Shown: piece after piece, positions 43,618-51,817 of the stretch
How positions within the stretch are numbered: position 1 is the stretch's first letter
Layout of the letters: the number at the start of each line of letters is the position of its first letter
Source of the DNA: Planctomycetaceae bacterium
GTDB taxonomy: Bacteria; Planctomycetota; Planctomycetia; Pirellulales; Lacipirellulaceae
Direction of reading: 5' to 3'
DNA: 64,000 bases
Assembly (NCBI GenBank): GCA_002702655.1
Contig: PABB01000015.1
Span: forward strand, 124,001-188,000
Made by a program: the position numbers and the translations under genes
Notes under the pieces: generated by a model
What the model saw: only the letters and a program-made list of their open reading frames with translations
Told to the model about the DNA's origin: nothing
Database searches by the model: none

Positions 43618-45189
43618 TCAGACGCCGGCCGCCAGATGCTGGGAGCCCGACTTGGCGCCGGCGGGACCGGCAGACTTCGTCGACGACGATGGCGTGTCCG
43701 CAGCGCTCGGCTTCTCGGCAGGCGAGAGCCGGTTGACAATCTGCTGCATTTGATCCTGCAGCGGCTGCATGTATGCGGCCAGCATTTCCAGATCGGGGCC
43801 CTCCTGCGAGCCGGGCCGGCCGGCCAGGGTCAGTTTGCCCACGGCTTGGCCGCCGCAGTACAGCGGCATGACCAGTCGCCACGGCTCGTCGCTCGATTTC
43901 CCCGGGGCGTCGCGCAGTCGCCAATTGCCGTAGAACGCTTCGTGGAGGCGGGGAATGTTCACGTTCAACCGCAGACTGCAGATCCCGTACTTGGGGGCCG
44001 ACTCGCGCATGGCCGTCCACAGATCATCCCACTCGCGGCTGCCCTGAATGGGGATGGCGTGGTCCGTTTGGCCGCCCACGACGGCATTGCGTCGGACGCG
44101 TCGCCACAGACCGCCCCACCCAGTGCGGGCGTGGGTGGCCACCAGACGGGCCTCGGCGTGGCCGAAGATGCGCAGACTGGCCAGCCCGCCAATCACGAAG
44201 GCGACCGACACCATCGCCGGCCAATCTTGGCGGAAATAGTAGCTCGCCAGGGCGCCGACGCAAGTGACAGCCGTGAGCCCGGCGGCCAACAGGGCCGTTT
44301 GGCCGACGCTCAGCCCCTTGAGCAGCAGCGCGTGATGCAGATGCCCCCGGTCGGGCGTGAAGACGCTCTGTCCGGTCGTGATCCTGCGGACCAGCGCCGC
44401 CACCACGTCGAGGATCGGAATCGCACAGACGGCGATGGGCACGGCCAGCGCTGCGGCCGCTTGCTGTTTGATGCTGGACTCGACGGCCACGAACGCCACG
44501 ATCAGCCCGATGAGCATACTGCCGGTGTCGCCCAAGTAGATCCTGGCGGGCGCCCAGTTGTAGGGGAGAAACCCAGCCACGGCCCCCGCGGCGGCAAAAC
44601 TGATCGTCGCCAGCAAGGCATTGCCCTGGGCGGCCGAAATGGTGCCCAAGGTCAGCAACACGACAATGCCGATCGAGCCAGCCAGGCCGTCCGAACCGTC
44701 GATCAGGTTGAACGCGTTGACGGCCCCCAGGATGAAAAACACCGAAAACGGCAGGGCGAAACTCCCCAACTCAAACGGCAATCCCAACAGCGACAACGAG
44801 TGGAACTGCGTTCCGCCAGCAGCCAGCATGGTCGCCGCGAGGACCTGGCCCACAAGTTTGTAGATTCCCGTCAGGCCGACAAAATCGTCAATCAGGCCAA
44901 CGACCAACAACACGGCAGCCGCCGAGATAAGGCCCGTGAGCAGCAGACTCTGGTTCCCCGCACTCGCCACAGGCGGCGAGCAAGTCAGGATGGTCAGCGC
45001 GCCCACCGCGGTGCACGCGGCAACGGTCAAGCCGCCCCCCAGCGGAACGGCCGAGGCTTGGTGTTTTCGGCCTCCGTCGGGGGCGTCGATGGCGTTCAGC
45101 CGCAACGCGATGCGAATCACCACCGGCGTCAGGGCCAGACCCGCGATCAACGCGAGCAGAAAGGCAGCAAACAGGCAGGCTGGCGCCAT
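43618..45189 (-). CDS. Polyprenyl-phosphate sugar-phosphate transferase (WecA/MraY superfamily) with C-terminal extension
   Basis: 523 residues. About ten membrane helices cover residues 1-350 and hold the superfamily motifs: Asp101-Asp102 (GLIDDFVGL), NLIDGSDGL at 161-169, the catalytic GDTGS at 220-224 and the cytoplasmic DRGHLHH at 280-286. It moves a sugar-1-phosphate (GlcNAc in the WecA group) onto undecaprenyl phosphate to start exopolysaccharide or O-antigen synthesis. About 172 residues follow the last helix, with a folded-looking part (IQGSREWDDLWTAMRES..YGICSLRLNVN..LVMPLYCGGQAVGKLTLAG) and a disordered tail. This domain is not typical of WecA. A link to the nearby export protein is likely. 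Confidence 0.93.
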   Translation of the reverse strand: MAPACLFAAFLLALIAGLALTPVVIRIALRLNAIDAPDGGRKHQASAVPLGGGLTVAACTAVGALTILTCSPPVASAGNQSLLLTGLISAAAVLLVVGLIDDFVGLTGIYKLVGQVLAATMLAAGGTQFHSLSLLGLPFELGSFALPFSVFFILGAVNAFNLIDGSDGLAGSIGIVVLLTLGTISAAQGNALLATISFAAAGAVAGFLPYNWAPARIYLGDTGSMLIGLIVAFVAVESSIKQQAAAALAVPIAVCAIPILDVVAALVRRITTGQSVFTPDRGHLHHALLLKGLSVGQTALLAAGLTAVTCVGALASYYFRQDWPAMVSVAFVIGGLASLRIFGHAEARLVATHARTGWGGLWRRVRRNAVVGGQTDHAIPIQGSREWDDLWTAMRESAPKYGICSLRLNVNIPRLHEAFYGNWRLRDAPGKSSDEPWRLVMPLYCGGQAVGKLTLAGRPGSQEGPDLEMLAAYMQPLQDQMQQIVNRLSPAEKPSAADTPSSSTKSAGPAGAKSGSQHLAAGV

Positions 45190-45643
45190 GGAGAATGAGT
45201 TCTGTCGAGGTGTCGATTCAGAGGGCAGGTCGCCCCGCCAAATGGGGGCGACATTCGCGGCCGGGGAAGGGCGTCCTGGGGAGACCGCTGGGCGGGAGCG
45301 GGGCAGGCGTCGACCTGAGCCCCTTCCCCTGCATTAAAAACTCCCGCGACGCTCGGTCAAGAGTTTTGTGCGCTTTTCCGCTTATCCGGCGGAATCTTCA
45401 TCTTCGCGAATCGGTGCAACCCGCACGCCAAAACCGCCAGTGGCCACCGCCGACGACCGGCGAGACAGGGGACTCACGGCGTTCAACAGCGGGGTGAACC
45501 GGACTGCAAGCAGGCGAAATCTGGCCGAATTGGCAGGCGCCAATCCGCGACCAGATTGCCGGGGCAAACAAAAGCGGCCCGCCAAAAAGGCGGGCCGCAG
45601 TGAAATTACGCAATCTCAAGCCGCTGACGCGATCCGCCCAGAC
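45190..45643. other. Intergenic region with terminator
   Basis: A 454-base gap. The right part holds the terminator of the PEP-CTERM gene at 45644. The rest shows no gene and presumably contains the promoter of the sugar-phosphate transferase gene. Confidence 0.45.
45566..45598 (-). terminator. Terminator hairpin
   Basis: A 10-base-pair GC stem (GCGGCCCGCC at 45574-45583 with 45589-45598) around a 5-base loop. The minus strand runs into TTTTGTTTG. It ends the 45644-46504 transcript. Confidence 0.8.
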
Positions 45644-46504
45644 CTAGGTGCGGCGTCGGCGAGCGTAGCCCACGGCTGCCATCGCAACGGTCAGGCCGCC
45701 GAAGAGGAACGACGATGCCTCCGGCACGGCGACCGCATTGATGGTGATGTTGTCAAATCCCATCGCTTCGCTGCCCGAAGGCGTGCCTTCCCAACTGATC
45801 CTAATATCGAGCGAGGTTCCCGACAGACCAGCCAGCAAGACCGACGTGTAAGTGTCGAAATTGCCGGTCGATGCTACAGACTTATCGAGCACTGCGGCCG
45901 CGGTCCCGCTGCCGTCGATGAACAGCTCCAACGGATCGTTGTGCGAAGGGGTGGTTCCGTCGTCCATTGCTCGATATGTGTGGCTAATTGCTTCGTTGGT
46001 TCGACCGAGAAAAATCGTCGAATAAGCGTTCGAATCCACACGTGCCTCGACTCGAAATCCGTCTGTTGAACTCGCTTCGAAATCGCCCATTGCAGCAATG
46101 TCCATTGAGATGCTGGTCAAGGACAGTGCCGATGCGATGTTAAACGTCCACGTTGCGTTGTTGATCGTCGTGGCGTCAGCGTCGTTCATTGCGAAGAAAT
46201 TCGACGTGTTACGACCGGCGATCCCCAATGAATCCCCAGGGTTTATCCCGCCGCCGCTTACGTCTGCGGCCGAGTCGTCGGCGACATCGAACGGCATGGC
46301 ACCGGAGCCTTGTACAAGGCGTCCGAACACATCACCCAGATTGCCGTTTGAATGGGGGTAATCCTCTACATTGGCGGTACTCGACAGGTTTACTGCTCCG
46401 CCGTCGAAATCTTCAAAACCAACAACGGTGGCGTCTGCGGTTCGGGGAACGCAGACTGCCACAATGACCGCGACCGCAACTGTCCTCAACAGAGTTGCCT
46501 TCAT
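45644..46504 (-). CDS. PEP-CTERM-like protein with PEA-variant sorting signal
   Basis: 286 residues. Signal peptide MKATLLRTVAVAVIVAVCVPRTADA. The body (VGFEDFDGGAVNL.., later DIRISWEGTPSGSEAMGFDNITI) has the jelly-roll-like pattern seen in many PEP-CTERM proteins, ending in GFDNITINAVAVPEASSFLFGGL and ARRRR. The PEA-type signal matches that of the 42577-43299 protein. Base composition is somewhat less GC-rich than in the neighbours. Function unknown. It is probably a single-gene unit closed by its own hairpin. Confidence 0.86.
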   Translation of the reverse strand: MKATLLRTVAVAVIVAVCVPRTADATVVGFEDFDGGAVNLSSTANVEDYPHSNGNLGDVFGRLVQGSGAMPFDVADDSAADVSGGGINPGDSLGIAGRNTSNFFAMNDADATTINNATWTFNIASALSLTSISMDIAAMGDFEASSTDGFRVEARVDSNAYSTIFLGRTNEAISHTYRAMDDGTTPSHNDPLELFIDGSGTAAAVLDKSVASTGNFDTYTSVLLAGLSGTSLDIRISWEGTPSGSEAMGFDNITINAVAVPEASSFLFGGLTVAMAAVGYARRRRT

Positions 46505-46810
46505 ATCTTATGACTCCACGGCGAAACACGTTCTTAGAGGGTACTGCAAGTTTGCACGTTTCATGCTCTTCTTCGCTGAATGCCGGCTATCTTCGACGTC
46601 CTCCAGCCTGCCGTCAAGCAAATCCCACTGACCTACTCGAAACTTTCATAATCCTGCCGGAGTGCACAGCAGACCAGACGCCGCAAGACTCTCGACCAGG
46701 TGCGCATATCTAGCTTTTGAGCAGCAACCCGCCCTCCAATGGGCGGGCAACTGCTTATCGCCATTCCCGACATCGGGAAAAAGACACATGTTGGGGGCTA
46801 AGTTGTCGAA
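46505..46810. other. Intergenic region
   Basis: A 306-base, relatively AT-rich gap between two minus-strand PEP-CTERM genes. It contains the GC hairpin at 46728-46747 and probably the promoter of the left gene. Confidence 0.4.
46728..46747 (-). terminator. Possible terminator hairpin
   Basis: A 7-base-pair stem (CCCGCCC / GGGCGGG) with a 6-base loop, 63 bases after the stop at 46811. No clean T tract. Confidence 0.35.
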
Positions 46811-47551
46811 TTATTTCCGACGCCGGGCGAAACCGATCCCCGCCACGGCGGCGATCAAACCGCCAACGAGCGTCGAGGGCTCGGGGATCAGCGTCGGGTT
46901 GGCCGAGCCGAACGTCGTGAGATTCACGGTCGGGTCGATGTCGAACGCGGCGCCGCTGATCTCGGCCCCACCCGACGCGGCGAAGACGCCGACGTGCTCG
47001 GTGGGCAGGCCAAAGTCGACCGTCACGGTCTGGTACCAGTCGCCGGTCACTTCGTCGCGGAAGACGCTCAGCGGCTCGAACTGGCCGTTGTAAAGGATGT
47101 CGACGCCGCCCAGGATCGCGCCGTACAGGGTCGCATCATCGCCGGCATCATCCGAGACGCCGACCGCGTCCAAGATCGCCCCGAGGGTTGACAGATCGAG
47201 CGTGCCGTCGTCCAGCGGATCGATGTCGGTCGAGGTGTCGCCGGTGAACGAGTCGGTGAGAATCACCGTGTTGGAGGGATTCTCCAGGTCGCCGATCGTC
47301 ACGACGGCGCGGCCGGCGGCATCGTACGAACCAGTGACGTTGCTGAACCGGTCGACCAGGCCGTTGTAGCCGTCGTTCTCGATCGAGAGGATCCAGAGGT
47401 CGAACGCGGCGTTGGGCGTGCCGAGCAGTTCGACGTCCTGAGTGACGGGATCGCCGCCCGCCGGGTTCGGTTCAAATTCGCTGATGAAGTCGGCCCGCGC
47501 CGACGCGGCGCACAGCAGCGCCAGGGCCAAAGTCGCGATGGTGTGTCTCAC
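46811..47551 (-). CDS. PEP-CTERM protein (lamin-tail-like body)
   Basis: 246 residues from a GTG at 47551 with GAGGAAG 6 bases upstream. Signal peptide VRHTIATLALALLCAASARA. The body (FISEFEPNPAGGDPVTQDVELLGTPNAAFDLWILSIEND) resembles the start of lamin-tail-like domains, which follow an I-S-E-x-x-P-N pattern. IPEPSTLVGGLIAAVAGIGFARRRK is the sorting signal. The upstream frame is open but has no signal peptide, so the GTG is preferred. Function unknown. Confidence 0.87.
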   Translation of the reverse strand: MRHTIATLALALLCAASARADFISEFEPNPAGGDPVTQDVELLGTPNAAFDLWILSIENDGYNGLVDRFSNVTGSYDAAGRAVVTIGDLENPSNTVILTDSFTGDTSTDIDPLDDGTLDLSTLGAILDAVGVSDDAGDDATLYGAILGGVDILYNGQFEPLSVFRDEVTGDWYQTVTVDFGLPTEHVGVFAASGGAEISGAAFDIDPTVNLTTFGSANPTLIPEPSTLVGGLIAAVAGIGFARRRK

Positions 47552-48108
47552 GAGAACTTCCTCGGTTCGAGTCGTAGGTGTCAATTTCGGAACAGCAAAT
47601 CTCAACGGCCGCCCCGGGCAGCAAAGCACTGATCCTAACCGTCATTACTGGGGCGTTCAACAAAATCGGGCTCAAATCGCGCAGAAATACCCACGCGATG
47701 GCAGTCCACGCTGAGCCGTGTGATTGGCGGCTTCAAGGCGAGCGTCGGTGACGCCCAGCGCACGCATTTGCGCTGCGAGACCGAGCCAGGACAGCGTTGC
47801 AAATCGAGCGCCAGTTTCACAGTCAGCGGCGTCGCTGTGGTATAACTCACGCTGTGGGCACGAATTACGATCTGCGTATCTGTGAGGGTTGAGTCGAATT
47901 TCCCGGACCGGCGCCGAATCGGAAGGCAGACGTGCCCCGACTTCAGGCACGTCCAGGGGGCAGGCGTCGGGCGCCGCTTGCTAGAATGGAGGGATTCGCC
48001 GCGATTCCCGCCCAAGCGCCAACAAGCGGGTCGGTCGTGCCTGTCGGCGGCGATTTTCCATCGCGTTACCCATCGCCATTGCCGTTCCCGCGCCCATTCT
48101 TCGCTTCG
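47552..48108. other. Divergent intergenic region
   Basis: A 557-base gap between the divergent PEP-CTERM and TPR genes. Frames on both strands lack motifs. Expected to hold two promoters. No operator or RNA gene recognised. Confidence 0.4.
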
Positions 48109-49917
48109 ATGTCCGAACCTTTCTCGTATCGCATTCGCCGGTCGCTGGCCCGCTGTTGGGAGGGCATGGCCGGTTTTGGGCGCGCGCTGGTCAGCCCGTT
48201 TGAGCGATTCTTCGCTTGGCTGGGCGATCTGTTGGTCCGCGGGGGGGGCGGCGGCGGACAGGTCGAATCCGGACTGGTCCGGCTGCTGAGCTGGCCGTTT
48301 CGCGCTGTGTGGAGCCTGCTCGCCGCCGCGGGACGGTTGTTGTTTCCCGAGTCGTTGCGCGACGGTTGGCATCGACTGACGTCCGGCATCGCCAACGGAG
48401 CGGCCAGACTCGTCGACGTCCTCAATCTCGACGGTCCCGTGCGGTGGATCGTCTGGGCGACGCAGCCCCTGTGGCGACCGATCGCTGCGGTCGTCGGTTT
48501 TATCTACGCGTGGCTGTCAACGCGGCCGTACCGGCAAATGGCCTGGGGGCTGCCAGCGCTGGTGCTGCTGATGCCGGTCGTCGCGGCTGGCGGCTGGCGG
48601 TTGATGCGCGGCCCGAAGAGTTTCGCGAAGGCGTATCGCGTAGCCGCACGCGAAGCGCTCGAGGCGGACGATCGCCAGACGGCCGAACTCTGGGAGCGCA
48701 AGCTGGGGCAACTCGGCGTCGACAACGATCGGTGCGATTATCGCGCCGCCCTCACGCTGCTGGAGGACGACGACGAAGAAAAACAAGAGCTTGGCCGCCA
48801 GCGCATGGAGCTGCTCGCTCCGACCGATCAACCTGGGTATCCGGCGGCGCATTTCTGGATGCTGCAGCAGTTGCTCTCGGGGTCCTCGGAAGTGCAGGGC
48901 GCCGAGCGGCTGCGGTTGGCGGAAGCCCATCTGGGCTGGTTGGACGAATTGGGCATCGAAGGCCCGTCGGTCGACATGCTGCGTGCCGTGTGGCTCATGC
49001 AAACCGGCCGCCTGGAGGACGCAGCCGAGCTGCTGGAACCGCTCGCCGACGAATCGCCGCAAGCCGCCGCGCAACTGATGCTGGCGGATGTTGAGTTGCA
49101 GCGCGTCGATGCGGCGCGGCGCGATGCCGCGCGGGTCCGCGACCATCTGTTGGACGCGCAGCGGCAGGGCGTCGAACTGGGCGTCCGCGATTGCCAACTG
49201 TTGGCCACGGCGTGCCAGATCATCGGCGACGCGCAGGGCCTGGAACTTGCGCTGCGTCGCTGGCTGACTCTCGTCCCCGACGCCCCCCAGGCCCAGCGGC
49301 CCCTGGGCCAAATCGTCGCGGCGCAGTTGCAGCGGGCCGCGGCGTCGAACCAGATCGAGTCGGCCGAAGTGGCCGACTTGCTCGTCGAGACGGTCCGGCT
49401 GGCGCCCGAAACGCCGGCGGTGGAGGCCGCGCTGGAGCGGATTGATCGTCGCCCTGATGCCGTCGACGTCCGCGCCCGTTTGGCCGAGGCGTTGCTGGCC
49501 GACGAGACGGCTCCCGGTGCATTGCTCATCTCGCTGGGCACGCGGGCGGCGGTCCATGGCGATTTCGATCTTGCCGTTCGGCTGTTGGAGCGGGCGACCA
49601 CGGCCATGCCGGAAAGCGCGCCCGCCTGGAACAATCTGGCGTGGGCGCTCATGTCGGCCGATGATCCGGCCCAGCGCGAGCAGTCGCTCGCTGCCAGCAA
49701 TCGAGCTGTGGAGTTGGAGCCCGACAGCGTGAGCTACCGCGAGACGCGCGGGCAGATCCTGGTCAAGCTGCAGCGCTGGGACGCGGCCGTGGCCGATCTC
49801 GAGTACGCGCTGAACGGCTTGCCGGATTCCAAGCCGACCCACGCCGCGCTGGCGACCGCCCTGGAAGCGCTGGGCGAAAACGATCAGGCGGCGGATCATC
49901 GAGCGCTTGCTGACTAA
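48109..49917 (+). CDS. Membrane-anchored TPR protein
   Basis: 602 residues from the ATG at 48109. The N-terminal 140 residues are basic and amphipathic (SYRIRRSLARCWEGMAGFGRALVSPFERFFAWLGDLL). A membrane helix follows (WGLPALVLLMPVVAAGGW, about 145-162). The remaining 430 residues are helical tandem repeats of TPR type (AVRLLERATTAMPESAPAWNNLAWALM; ASNRAVELEPDSVSYRETRGQILVKLQRWDAAVADLEYAL). It is probably a periplasm-facing assembly scaffold. It lies 65 bases before the TIGR03790 gene on the same strand. Partners unknown. Confidence 0.8.
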   Translation: MSEPFSYRIRRSLARCWEGMAGFGRALVSPFERFFAWLGDLLVRGGGGGGQVESGLVRLLSWPFRAVWSLLAAAGRLLFPESLRDGWHRLTSGIANGAARLVDVLNLDGPVRWIVWATQPLWRPIAAVVGFIYAWLSTRPYRQMAWGLPALVLLMPVVAAGGWRLMRGPKSFAKAYRVAAREALEADDRQTAELWERKLGQLGVDNDRCDYRAALTLLEDDDEEKQELGRQRMELLAPTDQPGYPAAHFWMLQQLLSGSSEVQGAERLRLAEAHLGWLDELGIEGPSVDMLRAVWLMQTGRLEDAAELLEPLADESPQAAAQLMLADVELQRVDAARRDAARVRDHLLDAQRQGVELGVRDCQLLATACQIIGDAQGLELALRRWLTLVPDAPQAQRPLGQIVAAQLQRAAASNQIESAEVADLLVETVRLAPETPAVEAALERIDRRPDAVDVRARLAEALLADETAPGALLISLGTRAAVHGDFDLAVRLLERATTAMPESAPAWNNLAWALMSADDPAQREQSLAASNRAVELEPDSVSYRETRGQILVKLQRWDAAVADLEYALNGLPDSKPTHAALATALEALGENDQAADHRALAD

Positions 49918-49982
49918 CGCGATTGCCGCCGGGCGTCTTCGCGACGACGCCCAGGCATTGACTGACCCCGAGGGAGACGGCC

Positions 49983-51602
49983 GTGCGACGCTTTGTTTTG
50001 ACCGCCCTGGCGATGCTGGCCGTGACGCCGGCAGCGCGGGCTGCTTTGGCGCCCAACGAAATCGCGCTGGTCGTCGCCCGCGGCAACCGCGACTCGCGAC
50101 GACTGGCCGAGTACTATTGCCAGGTCCGCGGCGTGCCGACCGAAAACATCTGCGAAGTGTTGGTCCCCAAGGAAGAAACGTGCCCTCGCGACACGTGGAC
50201 GTGGGCCATCCGCCCGGAGATCCAGAAGTGGCTGGCGGAACACGACCCCGACCGCCGGCTGAAGTGCCTGGTGACCACCTGGGGCGTGCCGCTGAAAATC
50301 GGCCCTGCCGAGCCCGCTGAAAAAATGCAGGTCTACCGCACGTTCTTGCAGGCGGAGCTGGCGGCGCGACGCACGAGCCTGATCGAGGCGCTCGCCACGT
50401 TCCGCGACTTCGGCGATCCGACCAAGAACCTGTCCATCGAAGCGGGCGATCCGGCCAGGGCGGATTTGCCGACGCTGGAGAAGCAACTGGAACAGGCGCT
50501 TCAGAACGCCCAGCAGGAAACCGGCAAGATCCCCGACGCCGACCGTCGGCGGCAGCGACAGGTCCAGGTGCAGCAGCTCGCCTCGGCCATCGGCGGCGCC
50601 AACATCCTGCTGCAGGCCATGGGGCAGCAGGTCACGAACAATCCCGACGCGCCCGAGCAGTTGAAGGTCGAATACCACGTGCTCCGCGGTCGCAACGTCG
50701 GGCTGGCCGAGGTTCAGGCGCTGCTGGAGCGGCAAGCGTCGTCAATCGAGCGCGATCTGATCCGGTTGAGCGTGCTCGACCGCGCGGCGGGTTGGCTGGG
50801 AAGCAGCAAATGGCTCGCCGAGCAGCTCGCCGTGGTCGACAAAAACGAAACCGGGGCCAGCTTCGACAGCGAGCTGTCGCTCGTGCTGTGGCCCGAGGAC
50901 TACGAACTGCTGCGGTGGCAGCCGAACTACCTGGCCGGCGCCTCGACCGACACGCCCATGCAGTCGGTCTATCCGACCATGATGGTCGCCCGGCTCGACG
51001 GCCCGTCGCTGACGGTCGTCAAACGAATGATCGACGACGCGCTGGCCGCCGAGAAGACGGGGCTCGTCGGCAAGGCGTATCTCGACGCCCGGGGCATCGG
51101 CAAACGCGACCAAACCGACGCCGCCCCCGGCAGCTACGCCGACTACGATCGCGCGCTATTGGCGACGGCCGAAGGATTGAAGGGACGCTACGGCATGGAC
51201 GTCGTGCTTGATGAAAAGCCGGCGCTGTTCCAAGCGGGCGACTGCCCCGAAGCGGCGCTGTATTGCGGCTGGTACAGCCTGGCGAAATATGTCGACGCCT
51301 TCGAGTGGCAGCCCGGCGCCGTGGCGTACCACCTGGCCAGCGGCGAGGCCAGAACGCTGCACGACGAAGACAGCCAGGTCTGGTGCAAACGGCTGTTGGA
51401 AGACGGCGCCTGCGCCACGCTGGGGCCGGTCTACGAGCCGTACCTCGTGGCGTTTCCGCGGCCCAATGAATTCTTCGCCCAACTCGTCCAGGGCGAACTG
51501 ACGCTGGTGGAATGCTACTATCGCACCAAGCCCTACAACAGCTGGATGATGACCCTGCTGGGCGATCCGCTGTACCGGCCGTACCGAACCAGCCGCCGGT
51601 AG
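49983..51602 (+). CDS. TIGR03790-family exported protein
   Basis: 539 residues from a GTG with GGGAG upstream. Signal peptide VRRFVLTALAMLAVTPAARA. The mature N terminus (LAPNEIALVVARGNRDSRRLAEYYCQVRGVPTENIC) and the CLVTTWGVPLKI block are hallmarks of the TIGR03790 family, which has no known biochemical role. A helical insert at about 105-270 (rich in Ala, Glu and Gln) is followed by the second half of the domain, ending NSWMMTLLGDPLYRPY. It probably shares a transcript with the TPR gene. Confidence 0.85.
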   Translation: MRRFVLTALAMLAVTPAARAALAPNEIALVVARGNRDSRRLAEYYCQVRGVPTENICEVLVPKEETCPRDTWTWAIRPEIQKWLAEHDPDRRLKCLVTTWGVPLKIGPAEPAEKMQVYRTFLQAELAARRTSLIEALATFRDFGDPTKNLSIEAGDPARADLPTLEKQLEQALQNAQQETGKIPDADRRRQRQVQVQQLASAIGGANILLQAMGQQVTNNPDAPEQLKVEYHVLRGRNVGLAEVQALLERQASSIERDLIRLSVLDRAAGWLGSSKWLAEQLAVVDKNETGASFDSELSLVLWPEDYELLRWQPNYLAGASTDTPMQSVYPTMMVARLDGPSLTVVKRMIDDALAAEKTGLVGKAYLDARGIGKRDQTDAAPGSYADYDRALLATAEGLKGRYGMDVVLDEKPALFQAGDCPEAALYCGWYSLAKYVDAFEWQPGAVAYHLASGEARTLHDEDSQVWCKRLLEDGACATLGPVYEPYLVAFPRPNEFFAQLVQGELTLVECYYRTKPYNSWMMTLLGDPLYRPYRTSRR

Positions 51603-51817
51603 GTCATCGCCGCGCACCGGACGAGATCTTCGCCGGACGATGAAGCCTGTGCCGATTAGCACGTTCCGCATCTGACCGAGGTTGTGACATCCCCATAGCA
51701 GTCACCGACTGCAATTGGCCGAAAGGCTACGACGGGTCGGCTGGTCCAACTTCATTCAGTTCGAAGCGAGCTGTGCTGATTTATTGCGTCGTTCTTGTGG
51801 CAGCTCTGAGCGTCACC

